Positions 16,515-26,473 of a stretch of DNA of 64,000 nt are shown piece by piece. A model generated the notes under the pieces. The model did not search any database. It was not told where the DNA came from and saw only the letters and a program-made list of their open reading frames with translations. The number at the start of each line of letters is the position of its first letter. Positions within the stretch are counted from its first letter, which is position 1. Where the stretch lies: NCBI RefSeq assembly GCF_001278945.1, contig NZ_LGRV01000003.1, positions 2,480,001 to 2,544,000 of the forward strand. Direction: 5' to 3'. A program made the position numbers and the translations under genes. The stretch is from Lysinibacillus contaminans. GTDB lineage: Bacteria; Bacillota; Bacilli; Bacillales_A; Planococcaceae.

Positions 16515-18041
16515 ATGTCAACATTGCAATTTTTAGCTGACGGCTTTGCGGTTGCCTTTCAGTGGCAAAATTTATTATTCGCTTTCGTCGGCGTTATTAT
16601 CGGAACTGCTGTTGGGGTACTACCTGGAATAGGTCCCATGAGTGGGGTTGCTTTGCTCATTCCAGTTACTGCGACATTGACGTCAGGACTTCCAACTGAA
16701 GCCGCCGCTGCAAGTTCCATCATTTTACTTGCCGGTGTATATTACGGAGCTATGTACGGCGGCTCAACAACTTCTATTCTGTTAAACACGCCAGGTGAAT
16801 CTTCTTCTGTTGTTACAACACTAGATGGCTATCAAATGGCGAAACAAGGTCGTGCTGGTAGTGCCCTTTCTATTGCGGCGATTGGCTCGTTTTGCGCGGG
16901 GATCGTCTCATTGCTTGGTCTTGTTCTATTAGCAAAGCCATTATCAAGTATTGCACTTAAATTCGGTCCTGCCGAATACTTTTCTTTAATGTTATTAGGA
17001 CTTGCAGCAGTTAGTGGACTTGCTGGACGCTCAATTACAAAAGCGTTAATCATGACAGTTCTTGGTTTAATGCTTGGTACGGTTGGGATCGATGCTGTAT
17101 CTGGTATCGAACGTTTTACATTTGGTCAACCAATGCTGTTCTCTGGAATTGAGTTTTTGACAATCGCTGTCGGCTTATTTGCCTTAGGTGAGGTATTCAA
17201 AACCATTCTTGAAAAAGACGATGATGACGGTCAAATCGCGAAGATTAATCGTATTTTACCAACAAAACAAGATTTAAAAGATAGTGCGATACCAATTGCG
17301 CGTGGCTCGTTTTTAGGGTTTTTTATCGGTGTTTTACCTGGTGCAGGAGCAACACTTGCTTCATTCTTTTCTTACATTACCGAGAAAAAATTCAGTAAAA
17401 CGCCCGAGAAATTCGGTCAAGGCCATATTGCTGGTGTAGCTGGGCCAGAATCAGCTAACAACGCAGCATCAGGTGGTGCAATGATTCCATTATTAACATT
17501 AGGTATTCCTGGTTCGGGTACTACTGCTATTTTAATGGGCGCACTTATTATGTACAATATTCAGCCAGGTCCGTTATTATTTGATGAGCATCCTGAGGTT
17601 GCTTGGGGTTTAATCGCAAGTATGTTTATCGGTAACTTAATGTTATTAATATTAAACATGCCACTTGTGCGTGTGTTTGCAAAAGTTATTGAAACGCCTA
17701 AAAAATATTTATTACCTATTATTATAGCTATATCGTTCTTCGGTGTTTACGCAGTGCAATATACAACATTTGATTTGTATTTATTACTTGCTTGTGGTGT
17801 ACTTGGTTACCTTTTCGCTAAAAACGACTATCCAGTAGCCCCCCTAGTACTTGCACTTGTTTTGGGACCGATGATCGAGAATAATATGCGTCGTGCACTA
17901 ACGATCTCCAATGGTGATTTCTCAATTTTCGTAACTAAACCATTATCATTGGTATTTCTAATTGTGGCAGTATCTTGGTTACTCGTGCCAATTTTCATGA
18001 AGATGCGCGGTAAAAATGTTCTTATCAACGAAGAAGCATAA
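16515..18041 (+). CDS. tctA: Tripartite tricarboxylate transporter large subunit TctA
   Basis: A 508-residue channel subunit with about twelve membrane segments. Both repeated glycine/proline loops of the family are present: GVLPGIGPMSGVALLIP near residue 35, and FFIGVLPGAGATLASF near residue 270, with GPESANNAASGGAMIPLLTLGIPGSG after the second. The length is as expected. The ribosome binding site is AAAGGAGTG. It uses an ion gradient to import the carboxylate delivered by TctC. A strong terminator follows. Confidence 0.95.
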   Translation: MSTLQFLADGFAVAFQWQNLLFAFVGVIIGTAVGVLPGIGPMSGVALLIPVTATLTSGLPTEAAAASSIILLAGVYYGAMYGGSTTSILLNTPGESSSVVTTLDGYQMAKQGRAGSALSIAAIGSFCAGIVSLLGLVLLAKPLSSIALKFGPAEYFSLMLLGLAAVSGLAGRSITKALIMTVLGLMLGTVGIDAVSGIERFTFGQPMLFSGIEFLTIAVGLFALGEVFKTILEKDDDDGQIAKINRILPTKQDLKDSAIPIARGSFLGFFIGVLPGAGATLASFFSYITEKKFSKTPEKFGQGHIAGVAGPESANNAASGGAMIPLLTLGIPGSGTTAILMGALIMYNIQPGPLLFDEHPEVAWGLIASMFIGNLMLLILNMPLVRVFAKVIETPKKYLLPIIIAISFFGVYAVQYTTFDLYLLLACGVLGYLFAKNDYPVAPLVLALVLGPMIENNMRRALTISNGDFSIFVTKPLSLVFLIVAVSWLLVPIFMKMRGKNVLINEEA

Positions 18042-18078
18042 AAAAGAGTGGAGAGAACCGATTTCTCTTCACTCTTTT
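18042..18078. terminator. Bidirectional terminator after tctA
   Basis: The stem AAAAGAGTGGAGAGAA / TTCTCTTCACTCTTTT with one G-U pair separates tctA from the convergent SDR gene. Confidence 0.9.
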
Positions 18079-18084
18079 ATGTAT

Positions 18085-18867
18085 TTATAAAGCGTGGCCT
18101 GAACCACCATCGATATTAACAGCTGTGCCCGAAACATAGCTCGCAGCATCTGATACTAAAAACGTAATGACATTCGCTGCTTCCTCAGTGTCTCCAACTC
18201 GCCCTAAAGGAATGTTTTGCCCCACTTTTTGCGAGTACTCTGCCCAAGTTAGATCTGGCGCTTCAGATTTCCACTTTTTCTCGATTTGATCACTTCGAAT
18301 AAGCCCGATACAGACAGAATTCACACGAATATTATCTTTCCCCAAATCTTTACTCATCGCCTTTGTTAACGCAAGTCCCGCAGCCCTACTAACTGTTGTG
18401 GGCAATGAACTTGCTGGCGGTGTTTTAGCCATTACAGCCGTTACATTGACAATCGCACCCCCACCAACTTGACGCATATGGGGCGCGGCATATTTTGAAC
18501 AATGAATTGCACCAAACACTTTCAAATCTAAATCCGCTTGCCATAACTCACTGCTAACAGATTCAAATGGATTCGCTGATGCCGTACCAGCATTATTTAC
18601 TAAAATATCAAGCCGTCCAAAATGTGATACTGTGCGCTCAATCAGTTCCTTACAGTCTTTTTCTTTCATAATATCTGTTGGTACAATTAATACATCTTCA
18701 CCAGTTTCATTTTTAATGCAAGCAGCCGCAACTTGTAACTGCTTCTCCCCACGTGCACAAAGAACAACTTTCGCCCCTTCTTTCACAAGTTGCATTGCCG
18801 TATAATAACCTATCCCTTTGCTTGAACCTGTAATGATCGCTACTTTACCTTGTAATCCCAATTCCAT
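18085..18867 (-). CDS. SDR family oxidoreductase with altered catalytic motif
   Basis: A 260-residue Rossmann-fold protein of the short-chain dehydrogenase/reductase superfamily. The cofactor motif TGSSKGIG is near residue 13 and NNAG near residue 90. The usual catalytic YxxxK is not seen: where it should be, the protein reads TTVSRAAGLALTKAMSKDL, so Tyr is replaced by Thr and Lys by Arg if aligned to TKAMSKDL. Some SDR subfamilies carry this SRAAG block. The C-terminus GTAVNIDGGSGHA is normal. AGGGGTG precedes ATG 18867; a GTG at 18876 overlaps that site. Substrate and activity are unknown. Confidence 0.85.
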   Translation of the reverse strand: MELGLQGKVAIITGSSKGIGYYTAMQLVKEGAKVVLCARGEKQLQVAAACIKNETGEDVLIVPTDIMKEKDCKELIERTVSHFGRLDILVNNAGTASANPFESVSSELWQADLDLKVFGAIHCSKYAAPHMRQVGGGAIVNVTAVMAKTPPASSLPTTVSRAAGLALTKAMSKDLGKDNIRVNSVCIGLIRSDQIEKKWKSEAPDLTWAEYSQKVGQNIPLGRVGDTEEAANVITFLVSDAASYVSGTAVNIDGGSGHAL

Positions 18868-18972
18868 TCTCTTCACCCCTACTGAATTATTAGAATATTT
18901 ATAATACTATCTTATATGCTATCTAGTATTTTTACTACAATCATTCATATAAAAAGAAAAGAGGAGATAAAT

Positions 18973-19053
18973 TTGGTTAAGGTCCAATTACCCTCTATTA
19001 CTAAAATGATTGGAAGAACTCCATACCAAAAACAGCTTCAAAAATTGACATAA
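18973..19053 (+). CDS. Possible 26-residue small protein
   Basis: A short frame starts at TTG 18973 with AGAGGAG six bases upstream and ends at TAA 19051. The product is basic (PSITKMIGRTPYQKQLQKL core, no acidic residue). I recognise no family. It lies in the gap between the SDR gene and the pdh operon, divergent from the SDR. The good ribosome binding site is the main evidence. It may instead be the remnant of a longer gene's 5' end. Confidence 0.35.
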   Translation: MVKVQLPSITKMIGRTPYQKQLQKLT

Positions 19054-19082
19054 TACCTAAGAATCTTTAATTTTAGATGCTA

Positions 19083-19121
19083 TAAAAATAAGGCTACAAA
19101 GCACTTTTGCTTTGTAGCCTT
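19083..19121 (-). terminator. Terminator of the pdh operon
   Basis: The 14-bp stem AAGGCTACAAAGCA / TGCTTTGTAGCCTT is followed on the minus strand by TTATTTTTATA. It lies 15 bases after the pdhD stop. Confidence 0.92.
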
Positions 19122-19135
19122 ACATAAGTATTCTT

Positions 19136-20551
19136 TTATTTTTTCGTTACGATATGGATTGGGTTGCCAAGTAATACTTCAGCAGCTTCCATTGTAATTT
19201 CACCTAAAGTTGGGTGTGCGTGAATTGTCAGAGCGATATCTTCAGCAGTCATGCCTGCTTCGATAGCTAAGCCCATTTCAGCGATCATATCGGATGCACC
19301 AGCACCTACGATTTGAGCACCGATTAATAAACCGTCCTCTTTACGTGCAACAAGCTTCACAAAGCCATCTGTTTGGTTAAGTGCAAGTGCACGACCATTT
19401 GCAGCAAATGGGAACTTAGCTGCAGTATATTCAATGCCTTCTGCTTTTGCTTGTTCTTCATTGTAACCTACAGTTGCCATTTCTGGATCTGTGAAGCATA
19501 CAGCAGGAATTGCTAAGTAATCCACAATCGATTTTTCGCCAGCAATTGCTTCAGCAGCAATTTTACCTTCGTAAGATGCTTTATGTGCAAGTTGCGGTCC
19601 AGCAACAATATCACCAATCGCATAAATATTCGGAATATTTGTGCGGCATTGTTTGTCGACATTAATGAGACCACGCTCGCCGAATTCGATACCAACTTCA
19701 GCAAGGCCCATTTCGTCTGTATTCGGACGACGGCCAACCGTTACTAATACGTAGTCAGCTTCAACTTTTTTCTCTTCTCCGCCAACTTCATACGTTACGA
19801 CTACGCCATTCTCTGTTTCTTCAACGCCTTTAGCAGATGCGTTTACTTCAATTACAACGCCTTTCTTTTTAAGGCCTTTTTTCACGATTTGAGTCATTTG
19901 TTTTTCAAAGCCTGCTAAAATATCTTTTCCGCCTTCAATAATTGTTACTTCAGCACCTAGGTTTGCATAAGCAGAACCTAACTCAGTACCTATGTAACCG
20001 CCTCCAATAACGACTAATTTACCAGGAACTTCTTGTAAAGAAAGTGCACCTGTAGAGCTTAGTACGCGATCAGTGAATTTGAATGTTGGAATTTCAACAG
20101 GGCGAGAACCAGTTGCTAAAATTACATTATTGAACGTGTAAGTTTGAGCAGATTCACCATTGATGATACGTACTGAATGAGCATCAACGAAGTAAGCTTC
20201 ACCTTGTACGATTTCAACTTTATTGCCTTTAAGTAAGCCTTCAACACCGCCAGTTAATTTTTTGACAACGCTGTCTTTGAATGCTTGTGCTTTTGAAAAG
20301 TCTAATTTTACATCAGAAGCGATAATACCCATGTCATCTGAATGTTTAGCTTGTTCAAAACGGTGACCAACTGAAATTAATGCTTTTGATGGAATACAAC
20401 CTACGTTTAAGCACACGCCACCTAGTACATTTTTTTCGACGATTGTTACTTTTTGGCCAGTTTGAGCTGCACGAATTGCAGCTACGTATCCTCCAGGACC
20501 TGAACCAATGACAAGAGTATCTGTTTCGATTGGGAAATCTCCTACTACCAT
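19136..20551 (-). CDS. pdhD: Dihydrolipoyl dehydrogenase (E3)
   Basis: FAD-dependent disulfide oxidoreductase of 471 residues that reoxidises the lipoyl arm of E2 and makes NADH. Motifs: FAD-binding [15 protein letters not shown] near residue 17, redox disulfide [17 protein letters not shown]-binding [10 protein letters not shown], second FAD motif YAIGDI, and the C-terminal catalytic HAHPTLGE. It starts at ATG 20551 after GGAGG and lies four bases behind pdhC as the last gene of the operon. Confidence 0.97.
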   Translation of the reverse strand: MVVGDFPIETDTLVIGSGPGGYVAAIRAAQTGQKVTIVEKNVLGGVCLNVGCIPSKALISVGHRFEQAKHSDDMGIIASDVKLDFSKAQAFKDSVVKKLTGGVEGLLKGNKVEIVQGEAYFVDAHSVRIINGESAQTYTFNNVILATGSRPVEIPTFKFTDRVLSSTGALSLQEVPGKLVVIGGGYIGTELGSAYANLGAEVTIIEGGKDILAGFEKQMTQIVKKGLKKKGVVIEVNASAKGVEETENGVVVTYEVGGEEKKVEADYVLVTVGRRPNTDEMGLAEVGIEFGERGLINVDKQCRTNIPNIYAIGDIVAGPQLAHKASYEGKIAAEAIAGEKSIVDYLAIPAVCFTDPEMATVGYNEEQAKAEGIEYTAAKFPFAANGRALALNQTDGFVKLVARKEDGLLIGAQIVGAGASDMIAEMGLAIEAGMTAEDIALTIHAHPTLGEITMEAAEVLLGNPIHIVTKK

Positions 20552-20555
20552 TTTG

Positions 20556-21872
20556 TTACGCCTCCATTAATAATAATTCTGGCTCACTTAACAAACGCTT
20601 CAAGTGATTTAAAGCATTTTGTGCAGTGGCTCCATCGATCATACGATGGTCAAAGCTCAATGATAATGCTAACACAGGTGCAGCTACAATTTCACCATTT
20701 TTTATTACAGGTTTTTCAGAAATTCTGCCAATTCCTAAAATCGCTACTTCAGGATGATTAATTACTGGTGTAAACCATTGTCCTCCTGCTGAACCGATAT
20801 TTGTAATAGACATTGATGCACCCTTCATTTCATGTGGTGCAAGTTTGCCATCACGTGCTTTTGTCGCTAGTTCATTAATTTCATTAGATACTGCAAAAAC
20901 CGATTTGCGATCTGCATGTTTAATAACTGGTACGAGTAAGCCTTTTTCTGTATCTGCAGCAATTCCGATATTGTAGTAATGCTTTTGAATAATTTCTTGT
21001 GTCGCATCATCTAATGAACGGTTAAATTCTGGGAATTCGCGTAACATGGACACAAGCGCTTTCACTACGTATGGTAAGTACGTTAATTTCACGCCTTTTT
21101 CAGCAGCAATCTCTTTGAATTTTTTGCGATGTGCCACAAGTTCTGTTACATCAACTTCATCCATTAGTGTAACATGCGGAGCAGTTTGTTTCGAGTGTAC
21201 CATTGCTTTTGCAATTGCTTTTCGAATGCCAGACATCTTCTCACGTGTTTCAGGGAATTCACCTTCAAGTACGACCGGTGCTGCTACAGTTGATGCTTCA
21301 TGTTCTACCGTCATTTCCCCTGTTGCAGTTGATGCGTCAACGTCTTGCGCTACGCCACCACCATTTAGGAAATTCTCGATATCTTCTTTTAAGATACGAC
21401 CATTTTTTCCAGTGCCTGCTACCATGTGAATATCGACATCATGCTCACGAGCAAATTTACGAACTGAAGGCATGGCAATTACACGTTTAGTTGTATCTTT
21501 ATCTTCTTCCTTTACAGGTGCAGGTGCAGGTGCAGCTTCTGCTACTGGTGCTTTTTCAACTTCTGGTGCTTGTACTTGCGCTTCAGCTTTCGCAGCCGCA
21601 TGATCATCACCTTTTAGTTTTAAATCCTCGTAACCTGGAGCATCCAACCGAATCAAGACATCACCTACAATTGCAACTGTACCTTCGCCTACTAATATTT
21701 CTTCAACTTTCCCATCTACCGGAGACGGAACTTCTACCACTGCTTTATCGTTTTGAACTTCACAAAGAATGTCGTCTTCTTTTACTGTGTCTCCAGCTTT
21801 GACGAACCATTTCACAATTTCTCCTTCATGAATGCCCTCCCCAATATCTGGTAATCGGAATTCAAATGCCAT
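20556..21872 (-). CDS. pdhC: Pyruvate dehydrogenase E2, dihydrolipoyl acetyltransferase
   Basis: Core acyltransferase of 438 residues. It has one lipoyl domain (lipoyl Lys in [12 protein letters not shown] near residue 44), an Ala/Pro/Glu-rich flexible linker, a peripheral subunit-binding domain ([15 protein letters not shown] near residue 137), a second acidic linker and the catalytic domain ending with [12 protein letters not shown], which holds the His and Asp of the active site. Length and single lipoyl domain fit Bacillus PdhC. Genes for E1 and E3 surround it. Confidence 0.96.
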   Translation of the reverse strand: MAFEFRLPDIGEGIHEGEIVKWFVKAGDTVKEDDILCEVQNDKAVVEVPSPVDGKVEEILVGEGTVAIVGDVLIRLDAPGYEDLKLKGDDHAAAKAEAQVQAPEVEKAPVAEAAPAPAPVKEEDKDTTKRVIAMPSVRKFAREHDVDIHMVAGTGKNGRILKEDIENFLNGGGVAQDVDASTATGEMTVEHEASTVAAPVVLEGEFPETREKMSGIRKAIAKAMVHSKQTAPHVTLMDEVDVTELVAHRKKFKEIAAEKGVKLTYLPYVVKALVSMLREFPEFNRSLDDATQEIIQKHYYNIGIAADTEKGLLVPVIKHADRKSVFAVSNEINELATKARDGKLAPHEMKGASMSITNIGSAGGQWFTPVINHPEVAILGIGRISEKPVIKNGEIVAAPVLALSLSFDHRMIDGATAQNALNHLKRLLSEPELLLMEA

Positions 21873-21897
21873 TTAAACCATTCCTTTCTCTTTGCCT

Positions 21898-22875
21898 TTA
21901 GAATGTTAAAACTTTTTTTGCTGTTTCCATTACGTCTTTGAAGTTCGGTAACCATACGCCCTCAGCTTGTGGGAATGGGTACACTGTATCCGGTGCTGCA
22001 ACACGTAGTACTGGTGCTTCTAAACTTAAAATGGCACGCTCTGTAATTTCAGCAACAACATTCGCTGCAATTCCTGCTTGTTTTTGTGCTTCTTGTACAA
22101 CGATTGCACGCCCTGTTTTTTCGACAGATGCGATAATTGTTTCAATATCAAGTGGTTGAATTGTACGTAAGTCAATGACTTCTACGGAATGACCTTCTTT
22201 TTCTAATTCTTCCGCCGCTTTTAAACTTTCATGAACCATTAAGCCATACGCGATAATTGTTAAGTCTTTCCCTTCACGCTTCACATCTGCTTTACCAAGC
22301 GGAATTGTGTAAGCTTCTTCCGGCACTTCTTCTCGGAACGAACGGTATAATTTTAAGTGCTCTAAGAAAATAACTGGATTATCATTACGAATAGATGAAA
22401 TTAATAAACCTTTTGCATCATATGGTGTTGATGGCACAACCACTGTTAAACCAGGTTGAGCAGTCATTAGGCTCTCTAAGCTATCTGAGTGCATTTCTGG
22501 TGTGTGTACCCCACCACCAAATGGTGAACGAATTGTTACTGGTGCATTATACACGCCTCCGCTACGATAGCTCATACGTGCTAATTGACCACTAATTGAG
22601 TCCATCACTTCATAAACGAAGCCAAAGAATTGAATTTCAGGTACAGGGCGGTAACCTTGTAGAGAAAGACCGATTGCTAAGCCACCAATACCCGATTCAG
22701 CTAACGGTGTATCGAATACACGATCCACACCGAATTCTTTTTGTAAGCCTTCAGTTGCTCGGAATACCCCGCCATTAACGCCTATATCTTCTCCGAATAC
22801 AAGAACGTTTTCATCGTTCTTTAATTCCACGCGAAGTGCATCTGTAATTGCTTGAATCATTGTCATTTGTGCCAT
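21898..22875 (-). CDS. pdhB: Pyruvate dehydrogenase E1 beta subunit
   Basis: A 325-residue thiamine-diphosphate enzyme subunit. The conserved blocks [17 protein letters not shown] near residue 29, DTPLAESGI, and the C-terminal transketolase domain with DLRTIQPLD are present. It pairs with the alpha subunit encoded immediately upstream (3-base gap) to decarboxylate pyruvate and load the acetyl group on E2. Confidence 0.96.
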   Translation of the reverse strand: MAQMTMIQAITDALRVELKNDENVLVFGEDIGVNGGVFRATEGLQKEFGVDRVFDTPLAESGIGGLAIGLSLQGYRPVPEIQFFGFVYEVMDSISGQLARMSYRSGGVYNAPVTIRSPFGGGVHTPEMHSDSLESLMTAQPGLTVVVPSTPYDAKGLLISSIRNDNPVIFLEHLKLYRSFREEVPEEAYTIPLGKADVKREGKDLTIIAYGLMVHESLKAAEELEKEGHSVEVIDLRTIQPLDIETIIASVEKTGRAIVVQEAQKQAGIAANVVAEITERAILSLEAPVLRVAAPDTVYPFPQAEGVWLPNFKDVMETAKKVLTF

Positions 22876-22878
22876 AGG

Positions 22879-23997
<1,119 letters not shown>

Positions 23998-24065
23998 TCA
24001 CATCTCCCTTTCAACTGTATTAAAATAAATCGTTTTTTCAATAGTACAACTACTTCTTAGCACTC

Positions 24066-24094
24066 AGTATACTGAATAAAATATTGTCGGTCAA
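24066..24094 (-). promoter_or_regulatory. Sigma-A promoter of pdhABCD
   Basis: On the minus strand TTGACC and TATACT are separated by exactly 17 bases. The -10 lies about 70 bases before the pdhA start. Confidence 0.75.
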
Positions 24095-24306
24095 TCAAAT
24101 AATACGTATGATAACAAACATTTTTCTTTAAAAAAACTAATCATATACTGTTCCATTCTGTACCATAAGTAAATATAATCTGTATTACAACAACTCACTT
24201 TCTCCACAACACCATTACGTTTCTGGACAGAAAATACAATTGTAGATTACCCCGAATCGTCCAAAGTTATCACGAATAGAAAATAATTTATCGAAGTCAT
24301 TTTTCA

Positions 24307-24334
24307 TTGAATGCTTTAAAAAGTGAGGTATACT
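24307..24334 (+). promoter_or_regulatory. Sigma-A promoter of def
   Basis: TTGAAT and TATACT with a 16-base spacer lie 41 bases before the def start. The remaining sequence between pdhA and def shows nothing else. Confidence 0.65.
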
Positions 24335-24374
24335 AGTAAAAAACGCACAGAGTGATCGAAAGGAAGATCTACAA

Positions 24375-24932
24375 ATGATTTTAATGGATGATATTATTCG
24401 TGAAGGCCATCCGACGTTACGCACAAAAGCTGTAGAAGTAAAATTCCCTTTATCTGAAGAGACTAAACAATTAGCTGAGGATTTACTACAATACGTAAAA
24501 AATAGCCAAGACCCCGAAATGATTGAAAAATATAATTTACGTGGTAGTATCGGCTTAGCTGCCAACCAAGTAAATAGCTTGCACCGTATGTTTGCACTAC
24601 ATTTAAAAGATGATAGCGGCGAACAAGTAAGCTTTACTGCCATTAACCCAAAAATTGTGAGCCATTCTGTTGAAAGCACATATCTCACTGCTGGTGAAGG
24701 ATGCCTTTCAGTTGACCGTAATGTTCCCGGATATGTACCGAGACATGCGCGTATTACAGTTAAATTTAAAACAGTTGACGGCGAAGAGAAAAAAATGCGC
24801 CTAAAAGGACTAGCCGCTATCGCATTCCAACATGAATTAGACCATTTAAACGGTGTAATGTTCTATGATCGCATAAACGAGAAAAATCCATATGCTGAAG
24901 TACCAAATTCCATACCATATGATCGCGACTAA
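24375..24932 (+). CDS. def: Peptide deformylase
   Basis: Metalloenzyme of 185 residues that removes the N-formyl group from new proteins. All three family motifs are present: GSIGLAANQV (motif 1), EGCLSVD (motif 2, metal Cys) and QHELDHL (motif 3, two metal His and catalytic Glu). Length and the insert after motif 1 fit the Gram-positive type 2 deformylase. The ribosome binding site is AAAGGAAG. The location beside pdhA matches B. subtilis defB (ykrB). Confidence 0.97.
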   Translation: MILMDDIIREGHPTLRTKAVEVKFPLSEETKQLAEDLLQYVKNSQDPEMIEKYNLRGSIGLAANQVNSLHRMFALHLKDDSGEQVSFTAINPKIVSHSVESTYLTAGEGCLSVDRNVPGYVPRHARITVKFKTVDGEEKKMRLKGLAAIAFQHELDHLNGVMFYDRINEKNPYAEVPNSIPYDRD

Positions 24933-24974
24933 AAAAGCCATCATGTATAGCAGACTATACATGATGGCTTTTCA
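24933..24974. terminator. Terminator after def
   Basis: An 18-bp perfect stem (AAAAGCCATCATGTATAG and its complement) with a CAGA loop and T-run. Confidence 0.93.
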
Positions 24975-25044
24975 TTTTATTTAAGAAATGGGTAGGAACG
25001 CGTTTTAAATTCCACACCGATATAACTTCACATAAACTACTATA

Positions 25045-25815
25045 TTAAATAATTTTTAACTGTCGCATTATTTTCGCAAGGCCATCCGCATCTACGTGAT
25101 CTGCAATATGTGTAGCGACTGCCTTCGCTTTGTCGTGCCCGTTCCCCATAGCTACACTGACACCAACCGCCTCTAACATCTCGACATCATTCAAGCCATC
25201 ACCAAAGGCAATTGCATCATCCATTGTCAAGTTCATCTTGGCAAGTAACTTCTCGATACCAGCAGCCTTTGAACCTCCTTTTGGCAAAATGTCACAAGAA
25301 TACTTATGCCAACGCACAAATTGTACATCTGGGAAAGTTTTACGATACAACTCTTCATCTTTCTCCTCCATAAATATAAGTGTTTGATAGACATCATGCT
25401 GCATATAATAAGAAGAGTCGAGATTAGGGTACGGATATTTTAACGTATTTAAACTTTCAGCAACCTTATCATTGTCACCAATAGAAGCAATCATCTGCTT
25501 GTCATCAAGAAAAACGACTGGCTCGTTACGCGCTTCACCAAAAGCTATAATCTGACCCAAAATTTCTTTTTCTATGCCACCAGCGTAGACAACCTCACCT
25601 TGGTAAACAACATACTGCCCGTTAAACGTCACATACGTATTGATGTCAAGTTCATCAAGTAATGATTGAATCATAAACGGTGCACGTCCTGTCGCAATTG
25701 CCAGTTCATATCCATTGTTACGCGCTTCTAGTAATGCAGCTTTCGCCGAATCAGGTAATTGTTTTGAACTATTATAAAGTGTTCCATCTACATCAAAAAA
25801 TAATATTTTTCTCAT
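25045..25815 (-). CDS. ykrA: Cof-type HAD hydrolase (YkrA-like)
   Basis: A 256-residue HAD-superfamily phosphatase with a type IIB (Cof) cap. Motif I is FFDVDGTLYNSS with the nucleophilic Asp at about residue 7, motif II ATGRAP, motif III Lys in LPKGGSKAAG and motif IV GDGLNDVEML. The family removes phosphate from sugar phosphates or cofactors; the substrate is unknown. It starts at ATG 25815 after AAAGGAA. Its position between def and rpoY-rnjA matches B. subtilis ykrA. Confidence 0.9.
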   Translation of the reverse strand: MRKILFFDVDGTLYNSSKQLPDSAKAALLEARNNGYELAIATGRAPFMIQSLLDELDINTYVTFNGQYVVYQGEVVYAGGIEKEILGQIIAFGEARNEPVVFLDDKQMIASIGDNDKVAESLNTLKYPYPNLDSSYYMQHDVYQTLIFMEEKDEELYRKTFPDVQFVRWHKYSCDILPKGGSKAAGIEKLLAKMNLTMDDAIAFGDGLNDVEMLEAVGVSVAMGNGHDKAKAVATHIADHVDADGLAKIMRQLKII

Positions 25816-25867
25816 TGGACAATTCCTTTCTGAATCATTCGAATTTTCGAAAATGAAGGATAATTAC

Positions 25868-25896
25868 TTTACAAATAACATTTTTTTCAATATAAT
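25868..25896 (+). promoter_or_regulatory. Sigma-A promoter of the 23-aa peptide gene
   Basis: TTTACA and a consensus TATAAT are separated by 17 bases. The transcript would begin near 25903, giving a leader of only about 15 bases that carries AAGGAG. Confidence 0.8.
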
Positions 25897-25917
25897 GGTC
25901 CTAAGGAGTGATGTGCC

Positions 25918-25989
25918 ATGATGAAGAAACTTAAACAAAAATTGTTAAAGCAACTTCGCGGCCTACTCGGTAAAAAATCAATTGCCTAA
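25918..25989 (+). CDS. 23-residue cationic amphipathic peptide
   Basis: A complete tiny gene: promoter (25868-25896), ribosome binding site CTAAGGAGTG, ATG 25918, 23 codons, TAA 25987, then its own terminator. The peptide has seven Lys, one Arg and no acidic residue (net charge about +8). Leucines at positions 5, 9, 10, 13, 16 and 17 fall on one face of a helix (core KQKLLKQLRGLLGKK). I know no family for it. Such peptides can be membrane-active, a small protein partner or an RNA-binding peptide. It lies between ykrA (divergent) and rpoY-rnjA. Confidence 0.7.
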   Translation: MMKKLKQKLLKQLRGLLGKKSIA

Positions 25990-25994
25990 CATTT

Positions 25995-26026
25995 GCCCTT
26001 CATTATTTGAAGGGCTTTTCTTTATT
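25995..26026 (+). terminator. Terminator of the 23-aa peptide gene
   Basis: The 8-bp stem GCCCTTCA / TGAAGGGC with a 5-base loop is followed by TTTTCTTTATTTT and begins six bases after the stop. Confidence 0.9.
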
Positions 26027-26091
26027 TTAGAGTAGCTGCGTGATAATATAAAGGAAATGCATTTATTTGCCTATGCGCAACCACTGTCTCG

Positions 26092-26128
26092 TTACTTATC
26101 ATTGTTGAGAATTGAACAATTTAAGTAA
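26092..26128. repeat. Inverted repeat upstream of rpoY-rnjA
   Basis: TTACTT-ATTGTT pairs with AACAAT-AAGTAA, interrupted by short bulges, with an 8-base loop. It lies 130 bases before rpoY. It could be a regulatory hairpin or protein site, and no T-run follows. Confidence 0.45.
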
Positions 26129-26258
26129 TGAGGTACAAGAAAGTCAAACGCTCATTTCTATAACATTATACTAGAAATTCGCGATTTTTTCTTGTAGAAC
26201 GTGTGTGGTAATAGGTTAATATGCAATAATAATGTACGCAAATAAAGGAGAGTAAACC

Positions 26259-26468
26259 ATGATTTACAAAGTTTATTATCAAGAAAAAGCAAATGACATT
26301 CCAGTTCGCGAAAACACTAAAAGTCTATATCTTGAAGCTACTTCAGAGCGCGAAGTACGTCAAAAGTTACAAGACCGTGATTACAACATTGAGTTCATTC
26401 AACTGCTTGAAGGTAACTACCTAGATTACGAACAAGCTAGTCCGAACTTTGTCTTGGAGGAAATTTGA
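26259..26468 (+). CDS. rpoY: RNA polymerase epsilon subunit RpoY
   Basis: A 69-residue protein recognised by its opening [19 protein letters not shown] and the acidic C-terminal half, the small auxiliary epsilon subunit (YkzG) of Firmicute RNA polymerase. AAAGGAG precedes ATG 26259. It is directly upstream of rnjA in Bacillales generally. The rnjA ribosome binding site (TTGGAGG) lies within its last codons, so the two are translated together. Confidence 0.93.
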   Translation: MIYKVYYQEKANDIPVRENTKSLYLEATSEREVRQKLQDRDYNIEFIQLLEGNYLDYEQASPNFVLEEI

Positions 26469-26473
26469 CAAAC

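Noticed and set aside
21491-21802. Long Leu/Val/Gln-rich plus-strand reading frame
   Set aside because: It is the antisense of the Ala/Pro/Glu linker and lipoyl domain of pdhC, has no ribosome binding site, and its low complexity comes from the linker codons.
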